A stretch of 64,000 nucleotides of DNA, from contig JAIXLO010000097.1 in NCBI GenBank assembly GCA_026931325.1, forward strand, positions 1 to 64,000. The letters run 5' to 3'. The notes under the pieces are model-generated. The model was not told the DNA's origin. It saw only the letters and a list, made by a program, of their open reading frames with translations, and did no database searches. Source of the stretch: Chitinophagales bacterium (GTDB lineage: Bacteria; Bacteroidota; Bacteroidia; Chitinophagales; Chitinophagaceae). Positions 17,019 through 26,402 of the stretch are shown piece by piece (position 1 is the stretch's first letter; the number at the start of each line of letters is the position of its first letter). Both the position numbers and the translations under genes were made by a program.

Positions 17019-19421
17019 ATGACTAATCCGAACTTTTTTACAAGTGATGAAGAGACTGAGTTTATGCCTATTCTTCCAATAGGAGAAAATGAAAATGAGC
17101 AAGAACAAAGTTTAAAAATACCTGAGGAAATAATTATTTTACCATTAAGAAATACTGTTTTATTCCCTGGTGTTGTTTTACCAATTACTGTTGGTAGAGA
17201 TAAAAGTGTAAAAGCAGTAGCTGATGCTTATAAAGCAGAAAAATTAATAGGTGTTGTAGCACAAAGAGATAGCAATATAGAAGACCCAGAAGCTCAAGAT
17301 CTATGTAGTGTAGGAACAATTGCAAAAATTGTAAAACTGATTAAAATGCCTGATGGTGGCACAACCATTATTATTCAAGGTAAAAAACGTTTTAACTTAT
17401 TGGAGATTACAGCTACTGAACCATATTTTAAAGCAAAAATTAAAACATTAAATGATAGTGCTATTCCCAAAACAGAAACCTTTGAAGCTTTAATTGCCTC
17501 TATAAAAGATTTAGCTGCTAAGATTATTCAATTATCACCAAACCTACCTACAGAAGCTGGAATAATTTTAAAGAATATAGAGAATGCTTCCTTTCTTATC
17601 AATTTTGTTAGTAGTAATCAAAATACAGAGTTAGCTGAGAAGCAAACTTTGTTAGAAATAAATGATATTACTGCAAGAGCAGAAAAATTAATACAACTTC
17701 TACAAAGAGAATTACAATTTGCTGAACTAAAGGATAAAGTTACTAATAAAACAAGAACAGAAATAGACAAACAACAAAGAGAATATTTTTTACAACAACA
17801 ATTAAAAAGTATTAAAGATGAATTGGGCGGAGATCATAATGAAAAAGAAATTGCAGAGATGAAGAAAAAAGCTGAAGGCAAAAAATGGCCTGAAGCTGCA
17901 AAAAATTTATTTAACGCAAGTATTGCTAAGTTAGAAAGAATGCATCCAAGTACACCAGATTATTCTGTTGTTTATAATCATTGCGATTTGATGCTTGAAC
18001 TTCCATGGGGTGAATACACTTCTGATAATTACGATTTAAAAAATGCAAAAAAAGTTTTGGATGAAGAACATTATGGAATGACAAAAATTAAGAACAGAAT
18101 ATTGGAATATTTGGCTGTATTGAAATTGAAAGGAGATATGAAAAGCCCTATTCTTTGTTTTGTAGGACCTCCAGGTATAGGTAAAACATCTTTAGGAAAG
18201 AGTATTGCTAATGCTGTTGGAAGAAAATATACTCGTATTAGTTTAGGAGGTTTACACGATGAGAGTGAAATAAGAGGTCATAGAAAAACATATATTGGTG
18301 CAATGCCTGGTCGTATTTTACAAAATTTAAGAAAAGTAAAGACCAGTAATCCTGTAATGATTTTAGATGAGATAGATAAAGTAGGTAGCGATTTAAGAGG
18401 TGATCCATCTTCTGCACTTTTAGAAGTATTAGACCCTGAACAAAATAATACTTTTTATGATAATTATTTAGAGCTTGAATACGATTTAAGCAAGGTATTA
18501 TTTATTGCTACTGCTAATAATATTGCTAATATTCAACCAGCATTAAGAGATAGATTAGAAATTATAGATTTAAGTGGTTATGCTGTAGAAGAAAAAATTG
18601 AAATTGCTAAAAGGCATCTTATACCAAAACAAAAAGAAGCTCATGGATTAGCAAAAATAAATTTAAAAATTGCCGATTCTGTTTTACAAAAAATAATTGA
18701 AAATCATACAAGAGAAAGTGGTGTAAGAGAATTAGACAGACAATTAGCAAGTATTATGCGTAATGTAGCAAAAGAATTTGCTATCAAAGGAAAAGCAAAT
18801 TCATCTATTACAAATGCAGATGTAGAGAAAATTTTAGGCAAACCTCGTTATAGCAATGATATATATAAAACTGTAAACATTCCTGGTGTAGCAGTTGGTC
18901 TTGCTTGGACTTATGTAGGTGGCGATATTTTATTTATTGAAGCTGCATTGAGTGAAGGAAAAGGAGAATTAAAACTAACTGGTAATTTAGGTAATGTGAT
19001 GAAGGAAAGTGCTACAACAGCTTTAACCTATTTAAAAGTTAATGCAAAAAAATATAGTATTGATACAAAAATTTTTGAACAAAAAACAATTCATATTCAT
19101 GTGCCAGAAGGTGCTACACCTAAAGATGGACCAAGTGCTGGTATTACAATGCTTACAGCATTGGCTTCTGCCTTTTTGGGAAAAAGAGTAAAACCTTATG
19201 TGGCAATGACTGGCGAAATTACTTTACGTGGTCAAGTATTGCCTGTAGGTGGTATTAAAGAAAAAGTTTTGGCAGCCAAACGTGCAGGATTAAAAGAAAT
19301 TATTATGTGCTGGCAAAATGAAAAAGATGTACAAGAAATAGATAGCAACTTTATAAAAGGTATTACTTTTCATTATGTAAAAAATATGCAGCAGGTTTTA
19401 GATTTGGCAATTACTGAATAA
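17019..19421 (+). CDS. lon: ATP-dependent endopeptidase Lon
   Basis: Lon degrades misfolded and short-lived proteins in the cytoplasm. I chose the ATG at 17019 (MTNPNFFTSDEE, 800 residues) because the extra 34 upstream residues are hydrophobic, unlike family N-termini, and derive from intergenic DNA. The order is a LON substrate-binding domain (from about residue 35, starting IIILPLRNTVLFPG), coiled-coil linker, AAA+ module with Walker A GPPGIGKTS near residue 382 and Walker B MILDEIDKVG, and the protease domain. The catalytic Ser in DGPSAGITM is near 706 and the Lys in GGIKEKVLAAKRAG near 748. The region just upstream is the end of the IS4 remnant, so its promoter may be affected. Confidence 0.95.
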   Translation: MTNPNFFTSDEETEFMPILPIGENENEQEQSLKIPEEIIILPLRNTVLFPGVVLPITVGRDKSVKAVADAYKAEKLIGVVAQRDSNIEDPEAQDLCSVGTIAKIVKLIKMPDGGTTIIIQGKKRFNLLEITATEPYFKAKIKTLNDSAIPKTETFEALIASIKDLAAKIIQLSPNLPTEAGIILKNIENASFLINFVSSNQNTELAEKQTLLEINDITARAEKLIQLLQRELQFAELKDKVTNKTRTEIDKQQREYFLQQQLKSIKDELGGDHNEKEIAEMKKKAEGKKWPEAAKNLFNASIAKLERMHPSTPDYSVVYNHCDLMLELPWGEYTSDNYDLKNAKKVLDEEHYGMTKIKNRILEYLAVLKLKGDMKSPILCFVGPPGIGKTSLGKSIANAVGRKYTRISLGGLHDESEIRGHRKTYIGAMPGRILQNLRKVKTSNPVMILDEIDKVGSDLRGDPSSALLEVLDPEQNNTFYDNYLELEYDLSKVLFIATANNIANIQPALRDRLEIIDLSGYAVEEKIEIAKRHLIPKQKEAHGLAKINLKIADSVLQKIIENHTRESGVRELDRQLASIMRNVAKEFAIKGKANSSITNADVEKILGKPRYSNDIYKTVNIPGVAVGLAWTYVGGDILFIEAALSEGKGELKLTGNLGNVMKESATTALTYLKVNAKKYSIDTKIFEQKTIHIHVPEGATPKDGPSAGITMLTALASAFLGKRVKPYVAMTGEITLRGQVLPVGGIKEKVLAAKRAGLKEIIMCWQNEKDVQEIDSNFIKGITFHYVKNMQQVLDLAITE

Positions 19422-19435
19422 TAAAACTATACTTG

Positions 19436-20086
19436 TTATTCATTTAAAATTCTGTAACCTGTTGTTGGAATATCGAATTTTGAAATAGGTACAGGGCTTA
19501 CATTAATTTTTGTTGCAGTATATTTTATTATTTGACCATTTTTATCTTGTGATTCATATTCAAGAACTAAGCCTGGCAGATCTTTAAACTGATATTCAAA
19601 TTCTTTTACTGAAGGTATAAATTTGGGTAAATAATATAAGTTTAAAGAAACTCCATCTGCCAAGGTTAGTATAGCTTTTTTACATTCATAGCCTAAAATA
19701 GTTTTGGTTTCATCTAAAGTTTTAATAGTAGTATTTTCAAAACGACTATTAGTTTTTATCCAAGCATCACTGCTAAGTTTAGTTAAAAATTTGTTATTGC
19801 CTATTTCTCTTAAAATAACAGCATTACCTGTATTTTTATCATAGATAACAGATTGAGAAAAAGATGGGCTTATAAAATCTACTCTACTTTGATTTCCTTT
19901 TATATACACTGTTTTTATAGTAGCTTTAAAGGTTTCTAAAGTAGTATTATCTAAACCTCTTAGCTCACTAACATCAACACTAAAATCAATAGTACATTCT
20001 GCTAAAACTCTTGGTTTATCTTGTTGAGCAAAAGGCTGTAAACATGTAAAAGCAAATAAGCTAAAAAGTAAAATTATCTTTTTCAT
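19436..20086 (-). CDS. GLPGLI family protein
   Basis: A 216-residue secreted beta-rich protein of the Bacteroidota GLPGLI family, named after a conserved motif matching the DLPGLVLEYE here. The N-terminal 21 residues (MKKIILLFSLFAFTCLQPFAQ) form a clear signal peptide with an AQ-type cleavage site. The segment TKTILGYECKKAILTLADG is also typical. The function of the family is unknown; members often lie near envelope genes. It is convergent with lon (14-nt gap) and downstream of yidC, from which a terminator separates it. Confidence 0.85.
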   Translation of the reverse strand: MKKIILLFSLFAFTCLQPFAQQDKPRVLAECTIDFSVDVSELRGLDNTTLETFKATIKTVYIKGNQSRVDFISPSFSQSVIYDKNTGNAVILREIGNNKFLTKLSSDAWIKTNSRFENTTIKTLDETKTILGYECKKAILTLADGVSLNLYYLPKFIPSVKEFEYQFKDLPGLVLEYESQDKNGQIIKYTATKINVSPVPISKFDIPTTGYRILNE

Positions 20087-20135
20087 TTTTGTTATTTAAT
20101 TATAATACATACAATTCTGTGCCAATGTTAAACAA

Positions 20136-20162
20136 AAAACCTCGTATTTAATTACGAGGCTT
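20136..20162 (-). terminator. Terminator of yidC
   Basis: The perfect 7-bp stem CCTCGTA (20140-20146) and TACGAGG (20153-20159) with a 6-nt loop is followed on the minus strand by a T-run, 10-15 nt beyond the yidC stop. Confidence 0.85.
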
Positions 20163-20172
20163 TAGAATTTTT

Positions 20173-22026
20173 TTATTTTTTGGTTTTATTTTTCATTTCT
20201 TGAATTTTCTTTTGTGCTTCTACCATTTGTGCATAACGTTCTTGCCATTTATTTTGCTTTTTAGGAGCTTTTCTTTTGGCTTCTATTTTAGCTAAAATTT
20301 TATCATGGTCAATAATATATTTTTGAATAATTAGTTGAATGATTAAAGTAACAACGTTAGAAACTGTATAATACCATGTAAGTGCTGATGGCATTCCATT
20401 AAATACAAAGAATAAAACAAAAGGGAAAATATAAGGCATATATTTAAATGCAGGATTATCTTGTGCAGTTGGTGTATTGCCCATATTATAAATTGAAATA
20501 AAGAAACTGGTAAATACTGCTGTTAAATTAAAAATACTGATATGATCTCCTATTAACCAAATATGTGTGCTCCAACTTATCACATCATCATAAGATGATA
20601 AATCTTTTGACCATAAAAACTCTTGACCTCTTAATGCTATATTAGAGTTGAACAAGCTATATAATGCAAAGAATATTGGAATTTGTAATAATGCTGGAAT
20701 GCAACCACCTAAAGGGTTTACACCTGCTTCTCTAAACAATTTCATTTGCTCCATAGCAAAAGCCTGTTTGTCTTTATCGCCAATTTTCTTTTTTAAAGCA
20801 TCTAACTCTGGGCGTAATACTTTCATTTTTGCACTACTTAAATAACTGCTATAAGTAAGTGGAGCTGTTATCAAACGAATGAATAATGTAAGCAATAAAA
20901 TTACCCAACCATAATTGCCTACAAAGCTTGCAAAGAAATTGAAAACTGGAATAATTACATATTTGTTTATTGGTCTAACAAATGAATATAAATCTCTTCC
21001 TAAGTTTACAATTCTATCCATTTCTGGCACATCAAGTTTTTTTAAAACATTGTAATCGTTAGGTCCATAATACATTTTAAAAGGAACAGTTATTTCATTT
21101 GCTTCTTTTAATTTTATTTGAAATACTGCATCTGCTGTAGCTAATATATTAGAAGTATCAACTTTAGATTTTTCCCATTTTACATCTCCACTATTAAATT
21201 TATCTACAGCTATTAAAGTAGTATTAAAAAATTGTTGAACAATGCTTATCCAGTCTGTTGGTTTTTCAAACTTATGCTCAGTTTTGGTCATTATATAATC
21301 AAAATCATTGCCTTCATAGAAGCATACATTACTCATTTGATTTCTTTCATACAAAGCACTTTTTTCGTGCCTTATTGTTGTTTGAAGCCAATTAATATTT
21401 AATAATCCTTGATTAATTAATGAAGTGGCATTATGCAATTTTATTTGCCAATTTATTAAATAGGAGTTTGGTAATATTGTATATTGATGTTGTATAGTTC
21501 TACCAGAAGAATCTGCTAAAGAATAAATGATATTTTGTGAGCCATCTGCATTTTTTTCTGATGATGTTAATTGAAAAAACAAATCATCTGTAAATGAAAC
21601 TGCATTATTTCCTGTATTAATATTGTAGCCTAACTTATCTGTTGGTGTGCCTAAAATAACTAATGTGCTATCGTAAGAATTATATTTTTTTAATGTTACA
21701 GATTTTATTCTGCCACCTTTATTGGTAAAAGCTATTTTCAATAAATCTGTTTCAATAGTATCTATTTTTTGGTTGCCATTAGCTGCACCTGTAAAATTTC
21801 CTTCAGTTAATACTTTTTTTGTTGAGTCTGCTTTAATAGAATCCTGAATTGCTTTTTCTTTCATTTCAGGGGTAATTTTTGCTGCTTCAACTCTTGCAAT
21901 AGAATCTTTCTTTTGTTGTTCAAGCAGCATTGTATGCTTTGCCATTTTATTATTATACCAGAAATAAGCAATAAATAAAATAGCTAATAAAACAAACCCA
22001 ATAATCGTATTCTTATCTGTCTTCAT
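20173..22026 (-). CDS. yidC: Membrane protein insertase YidC
   Basis: YidC inserts and folds inner-membrane proteins with or without SecYEG. The 617-residue Bacteroidota form has an N-terminal helix (IIGFVLLAILFIAYFWY), a large periplasmic P1 beta-domain (about 80-340), then the Oxa1-like core with five membrane segments (from YGWVILLLTLFIRLITAPL to VSNVVTLIIQLIIQ) and a basic tail. The core Arg lies in FIRLITAPL. A TACCTTTG -7 box is placed 30 nt before the start. It is monocistronic, judging from the terminator behind it. Confidence 0.95.
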   Translation of the reverse strand: MKTDKNTIIGFVLLAILFIAYFWYNNKMAKHTMLLEQQKKDSIARVEAAKITPEMKEKAIQDSIKADSTKKVLTEGNFTGAANGNQKIDTIETDLLKIAFTNKGGRIKSVTLKKYNSYDSTLVILGTPTDKLGYNINTGNNAVSFTDDLFFQLTSSEKNADGSQNIIYSLADSSGRTIQHQYTILPNSYLINWQIKLHNATSLINQGLLNINWLQTTIRHEKSALYERNQMSNVCFYEGNDFDYIMTKTEHKFEKPTDWISIVQQFFNTTLIAVDKFNSGDVKWEKSKVDTSNILATADAVFQIKLKEANEITVPFKMYYGPNDYNVLKKLDVPEMDRIVNLGRDLYSFVRPINKYVIIPVFNFFASFVGNYGWVILLLTLFIRLITAPLTYSSYLSSAKMKVLRPELDALKKKIGDKDKQAFAMEQMKLFREAGVNPLGGCIPALLQIPIFFALYSLFNSNIALRGQEFLWSKDLSSYDDVISWSTHIWLIGDHISIFNLTAVFTSFFISIYNMGNTPTAQDNPAFKYMPYIFPFVLFFVFNGMPSALTWYYTVSNVVTLIIQLIIQKYIIDHDKILAKIEAKRKAPKKQNKWQERYAQMVEAQKKIQEMKNKTKK

Positions 22027-22055
22027 ATTCTTTTCTATATAAATTTAAGAAGTGG

Positions 22056-22063
22056 CAAAGGTA
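22056..22063 (-). promoter_or_regulatory. -7 box of yidC
   Basis: The minus strand reads TACCTTTG, matching TAnnTTTG, 30 nt upstream of the ATG. No TTG is seen at the standard distance. Confidence 0.4.
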
Positions 22064-22262
22064 GGGAACGAGAGTTTATTTTGTTATAACTTGATTTTGA
22101 AGAAGAAATGTTAGAAATTTTAGATTTATAACAATAAATTTTAAGTGAAATAAATTGGTAATAAACCTAATTTAAGTGATAAAATCATAAACAGTAGCAA
22201 TAATATGAAAACAAATTTAGATACCTTATTCGTAATCTGGGTTCAACAACACCAACTTCACT

Positions 22263-22296
22263 TGATTGCTTCGGGCAAAAGCCCTCGCAAAGACGA
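22263..22296. repeat. REP-like palindromic unit
   Basis: TTGCTTCGGGC (22267-22277) and GCCCTCGCAA (22281-22290) form an imperfect hairpin with a short A loop, followed by AGACGAAA. It is more GC-rich than its surroundings. Similar GATTGCTTCG...CGCAAAGACG units are widespread in Bacteroidota intergenic DNA. Confidence 0.6.
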
Positions 22297-22367
22297 AAAA
22301 GAAAAACGACCAAACACACAGTCAGTAACGAAATAATCAATCACCCATTTACCCAATCACCCATCCT

Positions 22368-22871
22368 TTAATACTCCATAACTTTTACAAATGCTTCTTT
22401 ATCTGCTGAAATGGTTACAATAAATATTTTGTTGTATTCAGTTTCATCTAATGCAGAAAATTTTTGTTGCTTTATCAGCATATTTACTAATGCAGGTGTA
22501 GTAGTATTATGACCAGCTATCAGTATTGTTTTATTTTTTTCTAAAAGCAATTCATCTGCAAATGCAGATAGTTTTTTATAATCGTAAGAAATAATTTCTT
22601 GGTTATATTTTTTGGCTAATGGAGTAACGGTTTGTTGTGTTCTTAAAAAATTGGTTGCATAAATTTTATCTATTGAAAAGTTTTTTAAAGCTGTTACTAA
22701 ATTTTCTGCTCTTATCAATCCTTGTTTAGATAAAGGAGGATTTGCATGCATTGTTGTTGCACCAACAGAAGAAGTATCTTTTTCTGCATGACGAACTAAA
22801 ATAAAAGTTGTTTGTGCTTTTGTAACATACACAAAAACAATAGATAGAAATAGACAGATAATTTTTTTCAT
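22368..22871 (-). CDS. Secreted histidine phosphatase family protein (SixA-like)
   Basis: A 167-residue branch of the histidine phosphatase (phosphoglycerate mutase-like) superfamily. The catalytic RHA motif is in FILVRHAEKD just after a signal peptide (MKKIICLFLSIVFVYVTKAQ), and the second His is in IAGHNTTTPALV. The compact size and RHAEK motif fit SixA-like phosphatases, but the export signal places this one in the periplasm, so a phosphohistidine-protein role like E. coli SixA is unlikely. The substrate is unknown. A TATATTTG box lies 30 nt upstream. Confidence 0.82.
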   Translation of the reverse strand: MKKIICLFLSIVFVYVTKAQTTFILVRHAEKDTSSVGATTMHANPPLSKQGLIRAENLVTALKNFSIDKIYATNFLRTQQTVTPLAKKYNQEIISYDYKKLSAFADELLLEKNKTILIAGHNTTTPALVNMLIKQQKFSALDETEYNKIFIVTISADKEAFVKVMEY

Positions 22872-22901
22872 AGTTGTTAGTTAAACAAAAACAATTGAAC
22901 T

Positions 22902-22909
22902 CAAATATA
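22902..22909 (-). promoter_or_regulatory. -7 box of the phosphatase gene
   Basis: The minus strand reads TATATTTG (TAnnTTTG), 30 nt upstream of the phosphatase ATG. The -33 element is not evident. Confidence 0.35.
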
Positions 22910-22937
22910 CTCTGTAAAAAATAATAAAATAAAGCAC

Positions 22938-22967
22938 TTGCAATAAGAATAATAATATTTAGATTTG
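22938..22967 (+). promoter_or_regulatory. Bacteroidota-type promoter of the T9SS cargo gene
   Basis: TTG at 22938-22940 and TAGATTTG at 22960-22967 with 19-nt spacing match both consensus elements. The ATG is 13 nt downstream. Confidence 0.6.
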
Positions 22968-22980
22968 AAAAAATGTTTTT

Positions 22981-25066
22981 ATGAAAAAATTATTACATAC
23001 CCTAAATAGCAATAAAAAGCAAATAATAGTTGCTTTTTTGATAACTGCTATTGCATTTGTAAATAAGCAAAATGCAAATGCTCAAGTATTTCAACATGCC
23101 TTTTCTTATGGTGGTGTAGATTATCAAGCTGCTCACAAAATAGTTATTGATAACGATGGAAATAAAATTATTATTGGTACTTTTAGAGGTACTAACGTTG
23201 ACTTCAATCCATCAACTTCAGCTTCATTTTTATTGAGTAGTGTTGGTGATAATGATATTTACATAGCAAAGTTTAGCTCAACTGGAAATTTTATAAAAGC
23301 TATTGGTATTGGTGGTGTAGGAAATGATGCTGGAAATTCAGTTGCTACTGATAATGTAGGTAATATTTATATAACAGGATGGTTTAGAGGAACAGTAGAT
23401 TTTGATCCTTCTTCTAATGTTGCTAATGTAGTTTCAAATGGAGAATCAGGTACAGATTTAGGTTATAATGGAGAAGTATATTTAGCAAAATACAATACCA
23501 ATTTAGAATATCAATTGGCTTTTAATATTGTATTGGTGGTACAGGAGTAAATGATGCAGGAACTAAAGTACGTGTTGATAATAATGGAAATGATATCTTG
23601 GAGGTTATTTTGCTGGCTCAAATGTCGATTTTGATCCTTCACCAACTAATCAATTTTTGATGAGTACAGCAGGTCTTCATGCAACAGAAGGCTTTGTTGC
23701 AAAATATACTTCAAGTGGGTCTTTTGTATGGGTAGTTAAATTTGGAGAAAGTGCTGCTTATGATGCTGGTGTTAGAGATTTTATTTTTGATAGTAATAAC
23801 AATTTATATGCTGTAGGTTATTTTTCTGGTACAATTGATTTAGCTCCAGGAAGTTCAACTTCTAATTTTACTTCAAACGGGTGTGGTGATATTTTTCTTG
23901 TAAAATTAGATAATAATAGAAATTATGTTTGGGGTTTTAATATTGGTGGCAGTGAATGTGATTATTCAATGAGTATAGGAATTGATGCTACTAATAATGT
24001 GTATTTAACAGGAACTATCTCCAGTCAAAATATAGACTTTGATCCAGGAGCTGGTGTTGCAAATTTAAATTCTACAAGTGTAGGTGATAATGATGCTTTT
24101 ATAGCTAAATATAATAATAACGGCCTTTATATTTATGCCTTTACTCTTGGGAGTTCAGGAGCAGATGCTGCATATCATGTTTTAGTTCAAGATGCTGCCT
24201 TTACCGTTGTAGGCTCTTTTTCAACAACCATTGATGCTGACCCAGGATTAGGAGTACAAAATTTAACAAGCAGTGGTTTACAAGATATATTTGTTATTAG
24301 ATATGCTTTAGATGGCACTTTGTTGAATGCTTATCAGTTTGGTTCATCTTCTTCTAATGATTGTGCTTATGGTATTACAGAAAATGAAAATCATGTTATA
24401 ACTTTTGTAGGAACATTTGGTGGAACTAATGTAGATTTTGATCCATCATCTGGGCAAGCTTTGTTAAGCAGTAGTGATGGCTATGATGCATTTTTTGCTT
24501 CTTTTAATTTTAACTCTTCACTACCTGCAACATTAACTTCATTTAGTGCTTTGCAAAAAGGTAAAGATGTTGTTTTGAATTGGGCAGTAACTAATGAAAT
24601 AAATGTTGCTTATTATGATATTGAATATTCAAAAGATAATACAAGATTTAGTAGTATAGGAACTATACCAGCTAAAAAAGGTTCAGCAGAAATTGCTTAT
24701 ACTAAAACACATTATGGAGTTAGCAATGGAACTCATTTTTATAGAATTAAAACTGTGGATAAAGATGGGAAATTTGTTTACAGCAATATTATAAGAATAG
24801 AAATTACAACACCTAATGAGTTGTTAATTTACCCTAATCCTGCAACTACTGATAAAATAAAAATTCGTTATAATGCTGTTTCAAATGCAAAATATAATGC
24901 AGTAATTATAAATGCTAATGGACAAATTGTGCGTCAAAAAAACTTATTTGAAATGATGAATGAGCAAGATATATATATAGGTAATCTTGCCAATGGTATT
25001 TATACTATCAGGTTGATTGATGATAAAGGGAATACATCAACAACAACTTTTATAAAAGCAAACTAA
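22981..25066 (+). pseudogene. T9SS-sorted repeat protein, split by two frameshifts
   Basis: A secreted repeat protein that would be about 695 residues if two single-base losses were restored. The first reading frame runs 22981-23550 and the second 23657-25066. Between them a third frame encodes IGGTGVNDAGTKVRVDNNGN, so one base is missing near 23530 and one near 23599. The N-terminus is a signal peptide ending in NANAQ. Seven repeats with VDFDPS-like cores (SBBP/beta-propeller type) follow, then a fibronectin-like region and a T9SS type A sorting domain (LLIYPNPATTDKIKI to the C-terminus). It should be an exported surface protein. Either it is a recent pseudogene or these are sequencing errors; the rest of both frames is unspoiled. 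Confidence 0.75.
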
Positions 25067-25068
25067 TT

Positions 25069-26259
25069 TTAGCTAAATAACAGTTGATAATAACTTTTCT
25101 TAAAATGCTCAATGTCAAAGTTATCTTTTGCATATTGAGCATTTTTTTTGCTTATTTCTGAAAGTAGTAGCCTGTTTTGATGAAGTTCTGAAATATAATT
25201 TTTCATTTCACTTACTACAATATTTTCACTATCTGTTTCGGTAGTAATAAAGCCATTCATTTTTTGTTTTACATGAATGGGTAAATCTCCTACAGGTGTT
25301 GCTATTATAGCACAGCCATAGCTCATAGCTTCCATAACTACAATAGGGAATCCTTCTGTATTAGATGTAATTAACAAAACATGCGATTGCTGATACAACG
25401 ATGCTAATTTATTTTCATCAGATATATTACCTTCTAAAATACAATGATGTTTTAATGAATATGGAATAGCATTTTCAACATCACCTGCAAGTGTAAAAAC
25501 TATTTCAGGGTTTGTTGCATGAATTTTTTCTGCAATTTCTGCAACTATATGTACTCTTTTTTCTTCTGTACCTCTGCCAACATATAATATTTGCAATGGA
25601 GTTGTAAAGTCTTTATGAGTAGGTTGTACAGGTAAAGTAATACCATTGCAGATATAAACTATTTTGTTGTTGAACGAAAGTGGGATATTTAATTTTCCAT
25701 ATTGCTCTAAATGATTTTCAATTCTTACTTTACTAATCATTATTGTATGATGAATGAAAGGTATAAACGGCACTCTTATCCAAGAAAAACTATTGAAAGA
25801 ATGTATCAGTTCTATTTGTTTAATCGTTGGTTTTATCCAAGGGCTTATTTTATAACCAAAATTACTTTGTCCATTAAATACAATAGGTTGTAGTGTTTGT
25901 TTATTGATATAACCTGTTATTATACCACGATATATGAGATTAAAAAAGTATAGCCATTTATTATCGGTATAGCTACTAATATTTTTTATAGTACAATTAC
26001 TTTGTTGAAAGGCTTTATAAAAAATGGTGTCGGTAGATTTTCTTGTAAAAAAAATAATACAATCTTTATTACCCACAGCTTGTGCAATAAAAGCATGTAC
26101 TTTTTCCGCACCTCCTGTATGATAAAAAGGGAAAAAGAAAAATATTTTGTACTCTTTGCCTAAAGGGTTTAATGCAGCAATACATCTACCCAATAAAACA
26201 AAAGGATAAATAAAAATATTTTCCATTTTTCTTTTTAGTATATAGTGTTTGTACTTCAT
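25069..26259 (-). CDS. Glycosyltransferase family 4-like (GT-B)
   Basis: A retaining GT-B glycosyltransferase, about 396 residues. The N-terminal half holds the acceptor domain (FFPFYHTGGAEKVHAFIAQAV). The C-terminal half has the donor site pattern LQILYVGRGTEEKRV, TLAGD, and HVLLITSNTEGFPIVVMEAMSYGCAIIATPVG, the family EX7E motif. I start it at the ATG at 26259 (MKYKHYIL) or possibly 26226 (MENIFIYP). The longer frame to 26313 translates a dispersed intergenic repeat into its first residues and is rejected. It lies behind a GT2 gene and a YfhO-type gene on the same strand; a role in surface polysaccharide or glycolipid synthesis is inferred. Confidence 0.85.
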   Translation of the reverse strand: MKYKHYILKRKMENIFIYPFVLLGRCIAALNPLGKEYKIFFFFPFYHTGGAEKVHAFIAQAVGNKDCIIFFTRKSTDTIFYKAFQQSNCTIKNISSYTDNKWLYFFNLIYRGIITGYINKQTLQPIVFNGQSNFGYKISPWIKPTIKQIELIHSFNSFSWIRVPFIPFIHHTIMISKVRIENHLEQYGKLNIPLSFNNKIVYICNGITLPVQPTHKDFTTPLQILYVGRGTEEKRVHIVAEIAEKIHATNPEIVFTLAGDVENAIPYSLKHHCILEGNISDENKLASLYQQSHVLLITSNTEGFPIVVMEAMSYGCAIIATPVGDLPIHVKQKMNGFITTETDSENIVVSEMKNYISELHQNRLLLSEISKKNAQYAKDNFDIEHFKKSYYQLLFS

Positions 26260-26266
26260 ATAATCG

Positions 26267-26400
26267 GTTTCTACAGGCTCAACCTTATCTATCACATTGA
26301 GCTTGCATGTCACATTGAGCCTGTCGAAATGTGATTGTCTTCGACTTGCTCAGACTGACATTTTTTAAACTTTCCTGTCACATTGAGTTTGTCAAAATGT
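26267..26400. repeat. Cluster of short dispersed repeats (CACATTGAGCxTGTCGAAATG type)
   Basis: Four related units fill the gap between two glycosyltransferase genes: around 26267-26302, 26308-26335 (TGTCACATTGAGCCTGTCGA), 26338-26360 in the opposite orientation (TTCGACTTGCTCAGACTGACA) and 26376-26400 (TGTCACATTGAGTTTGTCAA). The same family occurs at 8586-8615. Confidence 0.75.
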
Positions 26401-26402
26401 AT

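Larger units (their letters stand above)
22027..22367. other. 341-nt intergenic region between yidC and the phosphatase gene
   Basis: Apart from the yidC -7 box and a REP-like hairpin unit at 22263-22296, this AT-rich stretch shows nothing I can support. A 43-codon ORF (22205-22336) runs through the repeat and is judged spurious. The end near 22340-22365 has short ACCCATT/ATCACCC repeats. Confidence 0.5.

Noticed and set aside
22205..22336. A 43-codon ORF between yidC and the phosphatase gene
   Set aside because: It runs through the REP-like hairpin, has no promoter box or recognisable family features, and its codons reflect repeat sequence.
26260..26313. The first 18 codons of the long glycosyltransferase open frame as real coding sequence
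   Set aside because: They translate part of a dispersed intergenic repeat; the family N-terminus fits the ATG at 26259 or 26226.
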